Assembly: GCF_001522585.2 (NCBI RefSeq)
Contig: NZ_CP013372.1
Location: 806,001 to 870,000, forward strand
DNA: 64,000 nucleotides
Source of the DNA: Burkholderia sp. NRF60-BP8
Lineage (GTDB): Bacteria; Pseudomonadota; Gammaproteobacteria; Burkholderiales; Burkholderiaceae
Direction of reading: 5' to 3'
The position numbers were made by a program, and so were the translations under genes. The first letter of the stretch is position 1. Each line of letters opens with the position of its first letter. Below are positions 1 to 8,020 of this stretch, in pieces. The notes below the pieces were generated by a model. It did no database searches. It was not told the DNA's origin and saw nothing but the letters and a program-made list of their open reading frames with translations.

Positions 1-459
1 GGTCCAGAGCGCCTGCGCGACGCGTTCGCGATCGACGGCGAGCGACGGTTCGCCGTCCGGCAGCGTCGTGTCGAGCGTGACCTGCCGTGCGTCGGCGAGC
101 GCGAACCGCACGAGCGCGACCGTCTCGTCGAGCAGCGCGCGCAGCGCGAACGGCCGCGGCGCGAGCGTGAGCATGCGCGTTTCCGCGCGCGGCGCGTCGA
201 GCACGCCGTCGATCAGCGCGACCTGTTGGTCGATGCCCGTGCGGATGCCCGCGAGCGCGCGCTGCAGGTTCGGATCGGCATGGGCGAGCTGGCGCTCGAG
301 CACGTAGGCCCAGCTGTGCATCGCATTCAGCGGGCTGCGCAGGTCGTGCGACGCGATGGAGAGCGCCTGGTCGCGCAGGAATAGCGCCGCCTGGGCGGCG
401 TAGTGCGCTGCGCGTTCGCGCAGCAGGTCGGCGGCGGGATCGACGGAAGTGGACGTCAC
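1..459 (-). CDS. Sensor histidine kinase, N-terminal part (cut by window edge)
   Basis: The first 153 residues of a two-component sensor kinase are visible; the rest lies outside the window. There is no signal peptide or membrane segment. The reading opens with a short helical stretch and reaches an H-box, SHDLRSPLNAM, with the phospho-accepting histidine near residue 38. A HisKA dimerisation helix pair and the start of the ATP-binding part follow. The kinase is therefore probably cytoplasmic, with its input either at the C-terminus or supplied by a partner. The GTG at 459 is the likely start, because the upstream ATG in the TATAATGG context is in another frame. It lies 67 bases downstream of the EamA gene on the same strand, with a TATAAT just upstream. 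The signal sensed cannot be told from what is present. Confidence 0.75.
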   Translation of the reverse strand, partial: MTSTSVDPAADLLRERAAHYAAQAALFLRDQALSIASHDLRSPLNAMHSWAYVLERQLAHADPNLQRALAGIRTGIDQQVALIDGVLDAPRAETRMLTLAPRPFALRALLDETVALVRFALADARQVTLDTTLPDGEPSLAVDRERVAQALWT

Positions 460-507
460 GGAGCAGGCCTGTCGGAAGCGGTTGGCGTGGAAGTCACGCG
501 AATCGCC

Positions 508-513
508 ATTATA
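508..513 (-). promoter_or_regulatory. Candidate -10 box for the partial histidine kinase gene
   Basis: A perfect TATAAT on the minus strand lies about 50 bases before the GTG start of the kinase gene. No good -35 hexamer sits 16-18 bases upstream, so this is only a candidate. Confidence 0.35.
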
Positions 514-526
514 GGGACGGTGGGCG

Positions 527-1456
527 TCACGCCGGCAGCGCGTCCTCGTCCTTTTTCCGTGCGTCGCCGTTCGGCAGCAACTGGCACGCGAGCAGGCCGG
601 CCAGCATCAGCGCGCAGCCGACGAGCGCGCGCAGCGTCAGCGTTTCGCCGAGCGCGGCCCAGCCGGCGATCGCCGCGAACACGCCTTCCATGCTGAAGAT
701 CACGGCCGCGTGTGCGGGCGCCGCGTCGCGTTGCGCGACGACCTGCAGCGTATAGCCGACCCCGACCGACAGCAGCCCGCCGTACAGCAGCGTCGGCAGC
801 GCGCCGCGCAGCATCGCGACGCTGATCGGTTCGACCGCCAGGCCGACCGCGAGACACGCGATGCCGCACACGGCGAATTGCAGGAACGCGAGCACGAGCG
901 GATCGTGGCGTTTCGCGAGATGGCCGACCGCCATCACGTGCGCGGCGATGATGACGGCGCCCGCGAGCTGGAACCAGTCGCCGTCGAGCACCGCGAAGTG
1001 TTCGTCGATGCTGAGGAAATACAGGCCGACCGCGGCCAGCATCGCGCCGAACCACGTGCCCGCGCCGATCCGGTGGCGCGCGAACACGCCCATCAGCGGC
1101 ACGATCACGACGTACAGCGAACTGATGAAGCCGGCGTTGGCGATCCGCGTGTATTGCAGGCCGAACTGCTGCAGCGAGATCGACACGGCGAGCAGACCGC
1201 CGAGCGCGACGCCCGGCAGCAGCAGGGCCGGTTCGCGCCGGATGGCCGCGAGCTGCGCGCGCGACGCCGTATTCATCATCAGCAGCGGCACGAGCACGAG
1301 CGCGCCGAGCAGGAAGCGCAGCCCGGTGAACAGGAACGGCCCGATCACGTCGAGGCTCAGGCGTTGCGCGACGAAAGCGGAGCCCCAGATCGCGGCGGCG
1401 GCGAGCATCAGCAGATTGGCGCGGAGGTGCTTGCGGGCGTCGGGCTTCATCGGCAT
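527..1456 (-). CDS. DMT/EamA-family transporter
   Basis: A 309-residue inner-membrane protein made of two tandem EamA repeats, about ten hydrophobic helices in all. The N-terminal repeat carries the typical AAAIWGSAFVAQR opening seen in RhtA/YdcZ-type drug/metabolite exporters. Length is normal for the family. The N-terminus is short and basic, followed at once by the first helix. The gene lies 35 bases downstream of a LysR regulator on the same strand, so the two are probably cotranscribed and the regulator may control export. The substrate (amino acid, metabolite or drug) cannot be predicted from sequence. Confidence 0.85.
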   Translation of the reverse strand: MPMKPDARKHLRANLLMLAAAAIWGSAFVAQRLSLDVIGPFLFTGLRFLLGALVLVPLLMMNTASRAQLAAIRREPALLLPGVALGGLLAVSISLQQFGLQYTRIANAGFISSLYVVIVPLMGVFARHRIGAGTWFGAMLAAVGLYFLSIDEHFAVLDGDWFQLAGAVIIAAHVMAVGHLAKRHDPLVLAFLQFAVCGIACLAVGLAVEPISVAMLRGALPTLLYGGLLSVGVGYTLQVVAQRDAAPAHAAVIFSMEGVFAAIAGWAALGETLTLRALVGCALMLAGLLACQLLPNGDARKKDEDALPA

Positions 1457-1491
1457 TCGTCTGGAGATTGCGGGCGGTGGAGCCCGCTAGT

Positions 1492-2349
1492 TTACGCCGA
1501 GATTGCAAGGCTGTCGGCAAACCTGCGCAGCGCGGCGGCGGCCCGGGCGTCGCGTACGCGCGAATACAGCACGACCTGCGATTGCGGCAGCGGCGGCAGC
1601 CCGAATTTCGCGCCGACGTCGACCAGCGTGCGCGGGGCGACGCGGCGCGCGAGCGGGCAGACGGCCAGCCCCGCCGCGGCCGCCGCCGTGACCGCCGCGA
1701 CCCCGCCGCCCGTGAAGCGCTCGCGCCAGGGCAGCCCCGCGCGGTCGAGCGCGCGCAGCGCGGCGGCCCGCACGCCGCAGGGGCCGGCCAGCACCGCGAG
1801 CGGCAGCGGCTCGCCGGCGCGCGGCGTCCAGTCGGGCGCGGCGAGCCAGGCGAGCGGCTCGGTGAACAGCGGCGTGCCGTCGTCGCGCGGCGGATCCTCG
1901 CCCGGTTCGTGACGGACGATCACTGCGTCGAACCGCCGTTCGTCGTATTGCGGAAGCAGGCTCGTCGACGCGCCGAGATGCATTTCCAGCGACAGCCCCG
2001 GATCCTGCCGGTGCAGGCTCGTGAGCACGGCCGGCAGGTCGGGCACCGCGACGTGCTCGCTGACGCCGAGCGACAGGCGGACCGTGCCGGTCGAGATCGC
2101 GCCGAGCGCATGCTCGTGCGCGTCGAGCAGCGCACGGGCGGCCGGCAGGAAATGCTCGCCGTCGGCGGCCAGCTTGACGACGCGCGGCGTGCGCGCGAGC
2201 AGCGGCTTGCCGAGATGGGTTTCCAGCCGCTTCAGCTTCAGGCTGACGGCCGATTGCGTGGTGCCGAGCGCATCGGCGGCGCGCGTGAAGCTGGCGAGGT
2301 CGGCGACCAGCACGAACGCGCGGACGGCATCGAGATCGAGTACTTTCAT
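1492..2349 (-). CDS. LysR-family transcriptional regulator
   Basis: A 285-residue regulator with an N-terminal winged helix-turn-helix (about residues 1-62, including the recognition helix TTQSAVSLKLKRLE), followed by a periplasmic-binding-protein-like effector domain. Length is typical. The gene is divergent from a tautomerase gene. The 113-base space between them is A+T-rich and holds a perfect GATGAA-ATA-TTCATC inverted repeat, a plausible LysR site. It lies directly upstream of an EamA exporter gene on the same strand. The usual arrangement would have it control the divergent tautomerase and perhaps the exporter; the effector is unknown. Confidence 0.85.
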   Translation of the reverse strand: MKVLDLDAVRAFVLVADLASFTRAADALGTTQSAVSLKLKRLETHLGKPLLARTPRVVKLAADGEHFLPAARALLDAHEHALGAISTGTVRLSLGVSEHVAVPDLPAVLTSLHRQDPGLSLEMHLGASTSLLPQYDERRFDAVIVRHEPGEDPPRDDGTPLFTEPLAWLAAPDWTPRAGEPLPLAVLAGPCGVRAAALRALDRAGLPWRERFTGGGVAAVTAAAAAGLAVCPLARRVAPRTLVDVGAKFGLPPLPQSQVVLYSRVRDARAAAALRRFADSLAISA

Positions 2350-2363
2350 TTCAAGTGAAAATG

Positions 2364-2378
2364 GATGAAATATTCATC
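2364..2378. promoter_or_regulatory. Inverted repeat between lysR-type gene and tautomerase gene
   Basis: GATGAA and TTCATC form a perfect 6-bp inverted repeat with a 3-base spacer, in the A+T-rich divergent promoter space. The position, immediately before the regulator start, fits LysR autoregulation. No experimental motif is known to me for this regulator. Confidence 0.45.
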
Positions 2379-2462
2379 AATGACTGTTCATTATAGGTTG
2401 GCGCGCCTAACCTGACGCTGTGTTTTCGTTCTTCAACGTCACTCACCGACAGGAGCAAGACC

Positions 2463-2846
2463 ATGCCATTCACCCGTATCGCCGTACGCGAAGGCAAACC
2501 GGCCGCCTACCGCAGGGCCCTCGTCGACGGCGTGCACCGCGCGCTGATGCAGACGTTCAACGTACCCGAGGACGACATCTTCATGGTCGTGACCGAGCAC
2601 GCGGCCGAGAACTTCGTGTTCGGCCGTCATTACTACGATATCGAGCGCAGCGACGATCTCGTGATGATCCAGATCACCGCGAACAACACGCGCACGCTCG
2701 AGCAGAAGCGGGCGCTGTACCGGACGATCGTCGAGAACCTCGCGCAGCAGCCCGGCGTGCGGCGGGAAGACGTATTCATCAGTCTCGTCGAGGTGCTGAA
2801 GGAGAACTGGTCGTTCGGCAACGGCATCGCGCAATACGCCGTCTGA
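2463..2846 (+). CDS. Tautomerase-superfamily protein
   Basis: A 127-residue protein of the tautomerase superfamily (Tautomerase_2 type). Proline directly follows the initiator methionine (MPFTRIAV), so after methionine removal Pro-1 would be the catalytic base, as in 4-oxalocrotonate tautomerase and malonate semialdehyde decarboxylase relatives. The length is that of the fused double-beta-alpha-beta form rather than the 62-residue 4-OT form. The segment EDDIFMVVTEH and the C-terminal VEVLKENWSFG match this subfamily. An AGGAG ribosome-binding site precedes ATG 2463 with good spacing. It is divergent from a LysR gene that probably regulates it. The substrate is unknown. Confidence 0.85.
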   Translation: MPFTRIAVREGKPAAYRRALVDGVHRALMQTFNVPEDDIFMVVTEHAAENFVFGRHYYDIERSDDLVMIQITANNTRTLEQKRALYRTIVENLAQQPGVRREDVFISLVEVLKENWSFGNGIAQYAV

Positions 2847-2985
2847 CGTGCCGGCTTGACCTGCCACAGGGAGACAGGGCCGGATCGTCGCCTGCGCGCT
2901 TTTGGGGCGTGTACTATGGAAGTTGCTTCACGAACGACGCCGGCGCGGTCGATGCGCCGGCGATCCTTCATGTGCAGGAGCCTCC

Positions 2986-4602
2986 ATGTCGCGTGTGCTG
3001 GAAATCGTGTTGTCGTTGTCGCTGGAAGGGTGGCCGGTCAAGGGCGCAAGCCGCGCCCGGGGCGCGCAGCGCGACTTCGGCGCCGAGCTCGTGCGTGCGT
3101 GGCGGATCTGCCCGCAGGTCCGGATGCGGCGCGGCCACGAGCGCGTGACGATCGCACCGTGCCAGATCGAGGAGGCCGAGCGGAGTCCCGGCGCGAACTG
3201 GTGGACCTGGGTCGAATCGAACGCGCATGGCACGCGGGTCGTCGCCTCGCGCACCGCGACGTTCGCCCCCGGCGTCACGCAGCGCGAACTGTTCGACGCG
3301 GAGCACGCGGGGATCGCGGTCGCCACGCCGCTGCCGATACCCGCGCCGAGCGCCGCAGCCGGTGCCGACGCACGGGCCGCCGTCGGCGGCGATGCACCGG
3401 ACACCGACGAAGCGCGGTCCCAGGCGTCGGCGCTGCGCGTCGTCAGCGAACGGCGGCGCGGGCGCTGGGCCGACGACAGCGGCGTCGTGGTCGAAATGAC
3501 GCTCGACGACATCACGCTGCACGGCGGCGGCGAGCCGCCGCGACGCCACGTCGAACTGCGCCTGGCCGCGCCGGACTGGGAAACCGTGGCCGCGCGCACG
3601 GCCGCGCTGCGCGCGTTGTTTGCCGCGGCGCGCGAACTGAGCGGCGCGTGGCCCGCCTTCGTGCAACTGACGAGCGTGATCGACCGCGCCTGTGCGGGCG
3701 GCCCGCTGGCGCCCGCGCTGGTCAAGGCGCAATCCGTCGACCTGACCGGCATCCGCACCCAGCGCGCCGCGCTGTTCGCGCTGTCCGGCGACATCACCGC
3801 GCAGTGGCTCGGCAACGAATGCGGCGTCCTCGATCGCGACGATCCCGAATTCGTGCACCAGATGCGCGTCGCGCTGCGCCGCCTGCGCACGCTGATGCGC
3901 TTCTTTCCGCGCTTCACCGACCGTCAATGGAAGGACACGCTCGGCGTCGACCTGCGCTGGCTCGCCGCGCTGCTCGGCACGGTGCGCGACTGGGACGTGT
4001 TCGCGACCGAGAGCCTGCCCGCGCTGATCGCGGCCGACGGCGGCGGCAGCGACTGGGACGGCACGCTCGACGCCGCCCGCGCGCAGTCGATGGCCGCGCG
4101 CGTCGAGCTGCGGCAGGCGCTGCATTCGGCCCGCTATGCGCGGCTGACGCTCGGCTGGCTCGAATGGCTGAGCGCGCTCGCGCTGCCGGCGGCCGACGGC
4201 GACGACGCGCCGTCGCTGCGGCGTCACGCGTCCAGGCGTGTGCGGCGGCTGTTCGGTCATCTCTACGCATCGCCGTCGCTCACGTCGCTGGACACCGCGG
4301 CCCGCCATCGGGTGCGGATCGATGCGAAGCGGCTGCGCTATGCCCTCGAATTCTTCGCGTCGCTCGCGTCGCGCCGCACGCGCAACGAGACGGTCAAGAC
4401 GCTGGCGCGCGTGCAGAGCGTGCTCGGCGAGGCGAACGACGCGATGGTCGCGCTGCATCATCTCGAGCAACTGGCGGCGCCGCCGTACCAGATCGGTTTC
4501 GTGCGCGGCTACGGCGCCGCGCTCGAACAGCGGGCGGCGCGCGACGCCGAGGCGCTACTGGCCAGCCTGCGGGCGCCGAAGCTCGGCGGCAAGCCGGGCT
4601 GA
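2986..4602 (+). CDS. CHAD-domain protein with degenerate CYTH N-terminus
   Basis: About 538 residues. The C-terminal half is a CHAD helical domain (conserved histidine-associated, polyphosphate-binding), with the signature EFVHQMRVALRRLRTLMRF and a second basic helix HRVRIDAKRLRYALEFF. The N-terminal ~270 residues occupy the place of a CYTH triphosphate tunnel domain and retain CYTH-like strand patterns (VVEMTLDD, HVELRL). However, the opening strand reads VLEIVLSLSLE and lacks the ExExK metal/triphosphate motif. An active triphosphatase is therefore doubtful and a polyphosphate-binding role more likely. ATG 2986 is chosen because AGGAG ends five bases before it; upstream in-frame starts have no such site. 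It stands alone between the tautomerase gene and modE. Confidence 0.8.
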   Translation: MSRVLEIVLSLSLEGWPVKGASRARGAQRDFGAELVRAWRICPQVRMRRGHERVTIAPCQIEEAERSPGANWWTWVESNAHGTRVVASRTATFAPGVTQRELFDAEHAGIAVATPLPIPAPSAAAGADARAAVGGDAPDTDEARSQASALRVVSERRRGRWADDSGVVVEMTLDDITLHGGGEPPRRHVELRLAAPDWETVAARTAALRALFAAARELSGAWPAFVQLTSVIDRACAGGPLAPALVKAQSVDLTGIRTQRAALFALSGDITAQWLGNECGVLDRDDPEFVHQMRVALRRLRTLMRFFPRFTDRQWKDTLGVDLRWLAALLGTVRDWDVFATESLPALIAADGGGSDWDGTLDAARAQSMAARVELRQALHSARYARLTLGWLEWLSALALPAADGDDAPSLRRHASRRVRRLFGHLYASPSLTSLDTAARHRVRIDAKRLRYALEFFASLASRRTRNETVKTLARVQSVLGEANDAMVALHHLEQLAAPPYQIGFVRGYGAALEQRAARDAEALLASLRAPKLGGKPG

Positions 4603-4619
4603 GCGCCGTGCGCCGACCC

Positions 4620-4625
4620 TATAAT
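4620..4625 (+). promoter_or_regulatory. Candidate -10 box of modE
   Basis: TATAAT lies 21 bases before the modE ATG at 4647, just after the CHAD gene stop. The short distance implies a very short leader. Confidence 0.4.
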
Positions 4626-4646
4626 GGCCGCCCGTATCCCGCACGC

Positions 4647-5492
4647 ATGCCGATGACGACCGACGCACCGCATTCCTCCTCGTCCGCCGGACCGCTCGAA
4701 TTGGGCGGCGAGCTGTGGCTGCGCGCCGGCGACCAGACGCTCGGCGGCGCGACGCGCATCGCGCTGCTCGCGGCGATCGGCGACACCGGTTCGATCACGC
4801 GCGCGGCGAAGGCCGTCGGCCTCAGCTACAAGGCCGCGTGGGACGCGGTCGACACGATGAACAATCTTGCCGGCGAGCCGCTCGTCGCGCGCTCGACGGG
4901 CGGCAAGGGCGGCGGCGGCACGACGCTGACGCCGCGCGCGACGTCGCTGATTGCCGCATTCCGCACGATCGAGCGCGAGCATCGCCGCTTCATCGAGGCC
5001 GCGAGCGCGGCCGTGGCCGGCTTCGACGTCGACTGGGCGCTGATCGGCCGGATCGGGATGAAGACGAGCGCGCGCAACCAGTGGTTCGGCAAGGTCGCGT
5101 CGATCGTGCGCGGCACCGTCAACGACGAGGTGACGCTTGCGCTGCCGGGCGGGCAATCCGTCGTCGCCGTGCTGACGCACGAAAGCGCCGAGGCGCTCGG
5201 GCTGCGGGAAGGCGCGAGCGCGTGCGCGCTGGTGAAGGCGTCGTGGGTCGTGCTCGCGGTCGACGATGGCGGGTCCGAGCTGAAGGTGTCCGCGCGGAAC
5301 CGGCTGTGCGGCAGCGTCGAAGCCGTCGCGGCGGGTGCGATAAACAGTGAGGTGACGCTCGCGCTCGACGGCGGCGGGACGCTGACGGCCGTCGTGACCA
5401 ACGACAGCGTCGATGCGTTGCAGCTCGACGTCGGCCGGCGCGCGATCGCGCTGTTCAAGGCGTCGAGCGTGATACTGGCGGTGACGGGCTGA
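4647..5492 (+). CDS. modE: Molybdate-responsive transcriptional regulator ModE
   Basis: A 281-residue ModE. Residues about 30-110 are a LysR-like winged helix-turn-helix (ALLAAIGDTGSITRAAKAVGLSYKAAW, abbreviated here to its key residues GSITRAAK and SYKAAWDAV). Two tandem Mop/TOBE molybdate-binding domains follow (about 139-206 and 213-280), each opening with a near-identical SARN motif. This is the full-length E. coli-type layout. With molybdate bound it represses modABC, and a consensus-like ModE box lies before modA 2.4 kb away. The gene faces modC tail to tail. ATG 4647 or ATG 4653 could be the start; the first is used here. Confidence 0.92.
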   Translation: MPMTTDAPHSSSSAGPLELGGELWLRAGDQTLGGATRIALLAAIGDTGSITRAAKAVGLSYKAAWDAVDTMNNLAGEPLVARSTGGKGGGGTTLTPRATSLIAAFRTIEREHRRFIEAASAAVAGFDVDWALIGRIGMKTSARNQWFGKVASIVRGTVNDEVTLALPGGQSVVAVLTHESAEALGLREGASACALVKASWVVLAVDDGGSELKVSARNRLCGSVEAVAAGAINSEVTLALDGGGTLTAVVTNDSVDALQLDVGRRAIALFKASSVILAVTG

Positions 5493-5653
5493 CCGGGCAG
5501 TGCGGCTCGCCGCGGGGGCGGGGCGAAGCCGGCGCCGCACCCGTTTGCATCGCACCGGCCTCGTTTTCCGCTTTCAGCATGTGCCGCGATGCGGCGTCTC
5601 TCAGGCTTCAACGTGGCGGCCAGCGCCACGGTCACGACCAAGGCGTCGCGCGT

Positions 5654-6355
5654 TCAGACGACGCGCGTCGGCCACTCGGCGTGCGGCGCGTTCGCCAGCA
5701 CGCGTCCTTCGCTCAACTGCACGACCTGGTCGCCGAAGGCGGCGACGTCGTCGGGGTCGTGCGAGATCAGCACCATCGGGATGTCGAGTCGCGCCTGCAG
5801 TTCGGCGAGCTCATGACGCATGCGCTGGCGCATCGCGCCGTCGAGCGCCGCGAACGGTTCGTCGAGCAGCAGGATGCGCGGCTGCGCGACCAGCGCGCGC
5901 GCGAGCGCCACGCGTTGCTTCTGCCCACCCGACAACTGCGACGGATACTGTCCGGCGAGCGATTCGAGGTCGAACGCGCGCAGCCAGTACGCGACTTCTG
6001 GCGGCACCGTTTTCGCGCGCGGGTTGCGCAGTCCGGACGTGAGCCCGAACGCGATGTTCTGCCGCACGTTCAGATGCGGAAACAGCGCGTAGTCCTGGAA
6101 CAGATACGCGACCCGGCGTTCGCGGGTCGGCACGTCGATGCGGCGTGCAGCGTCGAACAGCGGCTCGCCGTTCAGCGCGATCGTGCCTTCGTCGGGCGTC
6201 AGCAGTCCGGCGATCGCCTGCAGCGTCATGCTCTTGCCCGCGCCGGACGGCCCGAACAGCACGACGCGCTGCGTCGTCGCCGCGAACGACATGTCGAGCG
6301 TGAAGCGGCGCTCGGCGTTCGCGTAGGTCTTGCGGATATCGACGACGAGGCTCAT
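5654..6355 (-). CDS. modC: Molybdate ABC transporter ATP-binding protein ModC (short form)
   Basis: A 233-residue ABC ATPase with Walker A GPSGAGKS, Q-loop YLFQDYALFPH, signature LSGGQKQRVALARAL, Walker B ILLLDEP and H-loop LISHD. It energises molybdate uptake through ModB in the inner membrane. It ends soon after the H-loop region and lacks the C-terminal Mop/TOBE regulatory domain that brings E. coli ModC to about 350 residues. Sensing may therefore be left to ModE. A GGAGG site precedes ATG 6355. It is the last gene of modABC, 64 bases after modB. Confidence 0.9.
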   Translation of the reverse strand: MSLVVDIRKTYANAERRFTLDMSFAATTQRVVLFGPSGAGKSMTLQAIAGLLTPDEGTIALNGEPLFDAARRIDVPTRERRVAYLFQDYALFPHLNVRQNIAFGLTSGLRNPRAKTVPPEVAYWLRAFDLESLAGQYPSQLSGGQKQRVALARALVAQPRILLLDEPFAALDGAMRQRMRHELAELQARLDIPMVLISHDPDDVAAFGDQVVQLSEGRVLANAPHAEWPTRVV

Positions 6356-6419
6356 TCGACCCTCCGCCGAAGCGGGCCGGCTACCGCACGGCGCCGGCGA
6401 TACGGGCGGGACGGGCGCT

Positions 6420-7097
6420 TCATGTCAGTTGGCTCCGCCGGGCGCGCGACGGCACGAGCCAGCCGGTCGCGAGCAGCACGAGCACGCAGGTGATCGACGT
6501 CACCAGCACGAGGAAGTTGGCCGTGGCGTCGTCGCCGGCCTGCACGGCCGCGTAGATCGCGACCGACAGCGTCTGCGTGCGGCCGGGCAGGTTGCCGGCG
6601 ATCATCAGCGTCGCGCCGAATTCGCCGAGCGCGCGCGCGAACGCGAGCAGCGCCCCCGCGAGGATCCCGCGGGCGGCGAGCGGCAGCGTCACGCGGAAGA
6701 ACACCGCCCCTTCGCCGAGCCCGAGCGTGCGCGCGGCGCGCTCCAGATGCGGATCGACGCCCTCGAACGCCGCGCGCGCCGATTTCAGGATCAGCGGAAA
6801 CGCGACGACCATCGACGCGATCACCGCACCCTGCCACGTGAACACCAGCGCGATGCCGAGCGTGTCGAGCCACGCGCCGAACACGCCGCGCCGGCCGAGC
6901 AGCACGAGCAGGTAATAGCCGAGCACCGTCGGCGGCAGCACGAGCGGCAGCGTCAGCACGGAATCGACGACGTCGCGCAGCGGCGAGCGCCAGCGCGCGA
7001 GCACGAACGCCGCCGCGACGCCGAGCACGATGTCGAGCGCGGTCGCCCAGCCGGCCACCTTCAGCGACAGCAGCAGCGGGACCCAGGCGTCTTGCAT
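6420..7097 (-). CDS. modB: Molybdate ABC transporter permease ModB
   Basis: A 225-residue permease with about five membrane helices. It carries the CysTW/ModB signatures TLPLVLPPTVLGYYLL near the N-terminus and the EAA loop around FARALGEFGATLMIAGN, which contacts ModC. Length matches ModB of other proteobacteria. It forms the inner-membrane channel of the molybdate (possibly also tungstate) importer. It begins 10 bases after modA and is cotranscribed with modA and modC. Confidence 0.92.
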   Translation of the reverse strand: MQDAWVPLLLSLKVAGWATALDIVLGVAAAFVLARWRSPLRDVVDSVLTLPLVLPPTVLGYYLLVLLGRRGVFGAWLDTLGIALVFTWQGAVIASMVVAFPLILKSARAAFEGVDPHLERAARTLGLGEGAVFFRVTLPLAARGILAGALLAFARALGEFGATLMIAGNLPGRTQTLSVAIYAAVQAGDDATANFLVLVTSITCVLVLLATGWLVPSRARRSQLT

Positions 7098-7107
7098 CGC
7101 GATACGC

Positions 7108-7902
7108 TCACTTGGCGGGCTTGAAGCCGAACGTCGACAGCACGGCCTGGCCCTGCGGCGACGCGACGAAATCGATGAACGACTGCGCCTGCGCGGCGTG
7201 GCGACTGTCCTTGACCACGGCGATCGGGTAGGTGATGGCCGTCCGGGTCGGCACCGTCAGCGCGACCTTCACGCGGCCCGGCATGATCGCGGCGTCGGTG
7301 CCGAACACGAAGCCCGCGTCGACCTCGCCGCGCGCGACGTAGTCGAGGCTCTGGCGCACGTTGGCGGCGAGCACGCCCTTCGCGCTGACGGCGTCCCACA
7401 CACCGGCCGCGCGCAGCGCGCCCTCGGTGTAGCGGCCGACCGGCACCGAGGCCGGGTCGCCGTACGCGATGCGCTTCACGCCGGGCGCGGTCAGGTCGTT
7501 CAGCGACGTCGGCGCGGCCGCATGGCTGTCCGCCGGCACGATCAGCACGAGCGAGTTCGCGGCGAAATCGCGGCGCGTGCCGGGCACGATTACCTTCTCG
7601 CTCACCGCGCGATCCATCGCCTTCTGGTCGGCCGACGCGAACACGTCGGCCGGCGCGCCCTTGGCGATCTGCTGCATCAGCACGTCCGATGCGCCGAAGT
7701 TGAACAGCACCTTGGTGTCGGGATGCTGCTTCTCGTACGCGTCGCCGACGGCCTTGAATGCATTCGTCAGGCTGGCGGCCGCCGACACGACCAGTTCGTC
7801 GGCGGCGGAAGCGGGCGCGCTGAACGCGACCCCGGCGGCAAGCGTGGCGATCGGCAGCAGGCGAAGCAGGGCGCGGCGAAGCGGACGGACGGTTGAGCGC
7901 AT
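7108..7902 (-). CDS. modA: Molybdate-binding periplasmic protein ModA
   Basis: A 264-residue solute-binding protein with an N-terminal signal peptide: basic MRSTVRPLRRALLR, a hydrophobic run, and cleavage near FSAPASA-AD. The mature protein starts with the ModA family strand ELVVSAAASLTNAFKAVGDAY and keeps family blocks such as FNFGASDVLMQQIAKGAPADVF and DLTAPGVKRIAYGDP. It captures molybdate in the periplasm and delivers it to ModBC. It is the first gene of modABC, behind a ModE operator that overlaps its probable -10 region. Confidence 0.93.
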   Translation of the reverse strand: MRSTVRPLRRALLRLLPIATLAAGVAFSAPASAADELVVSAAASLTNAFKAVGDAYEKQHPDTKVLFNFGASDVLMQQIAKGAPADVFASADQKAMDRAVSEKVIVPGTRRDFAANSLVLIVPADSHAAAPTSLNDLTAPGVKRIAYGDPASVPVGRYTEGALRAAGVWDAVSAKGVLAANVRQSLDYVARGEVDAGFVFGTDAAIMPGRVKVALTVPTRTAITYPIAVVKDSRHAAQAQSFIDFVASPQGQAVLSTFGFKPAK

Positions 7903-7935
7903 GGGGATTCGTTTCGAATGGGTGGAAACCGTAAT

Positions 7936-7959
7936 CGTAATATAGGGCGGGTTATAACG
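7936..7959. promoter_or_regulatory. ModE operator overlapping the modA promoter
   Basis: CGTAATATA, seven spacer bases, then TTATAACG. This closely matches the enteric ModE box (CGTTATATA-N6-8-TATATAACG type). On the minus strand the left arm reads TATATTACG, whose TATATT is the likely modA -10, so bound ModE would block RNA polymerase directly. It lies about 35-55 bases before the modA start. Confidence 0.8.
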
Positions 7960-8020
7960 CTCGACATACTGCTCATGCGGCAGTGCGCATGAAATGGTCA
8001 GACGTAAAAAGGGGCGCCCG

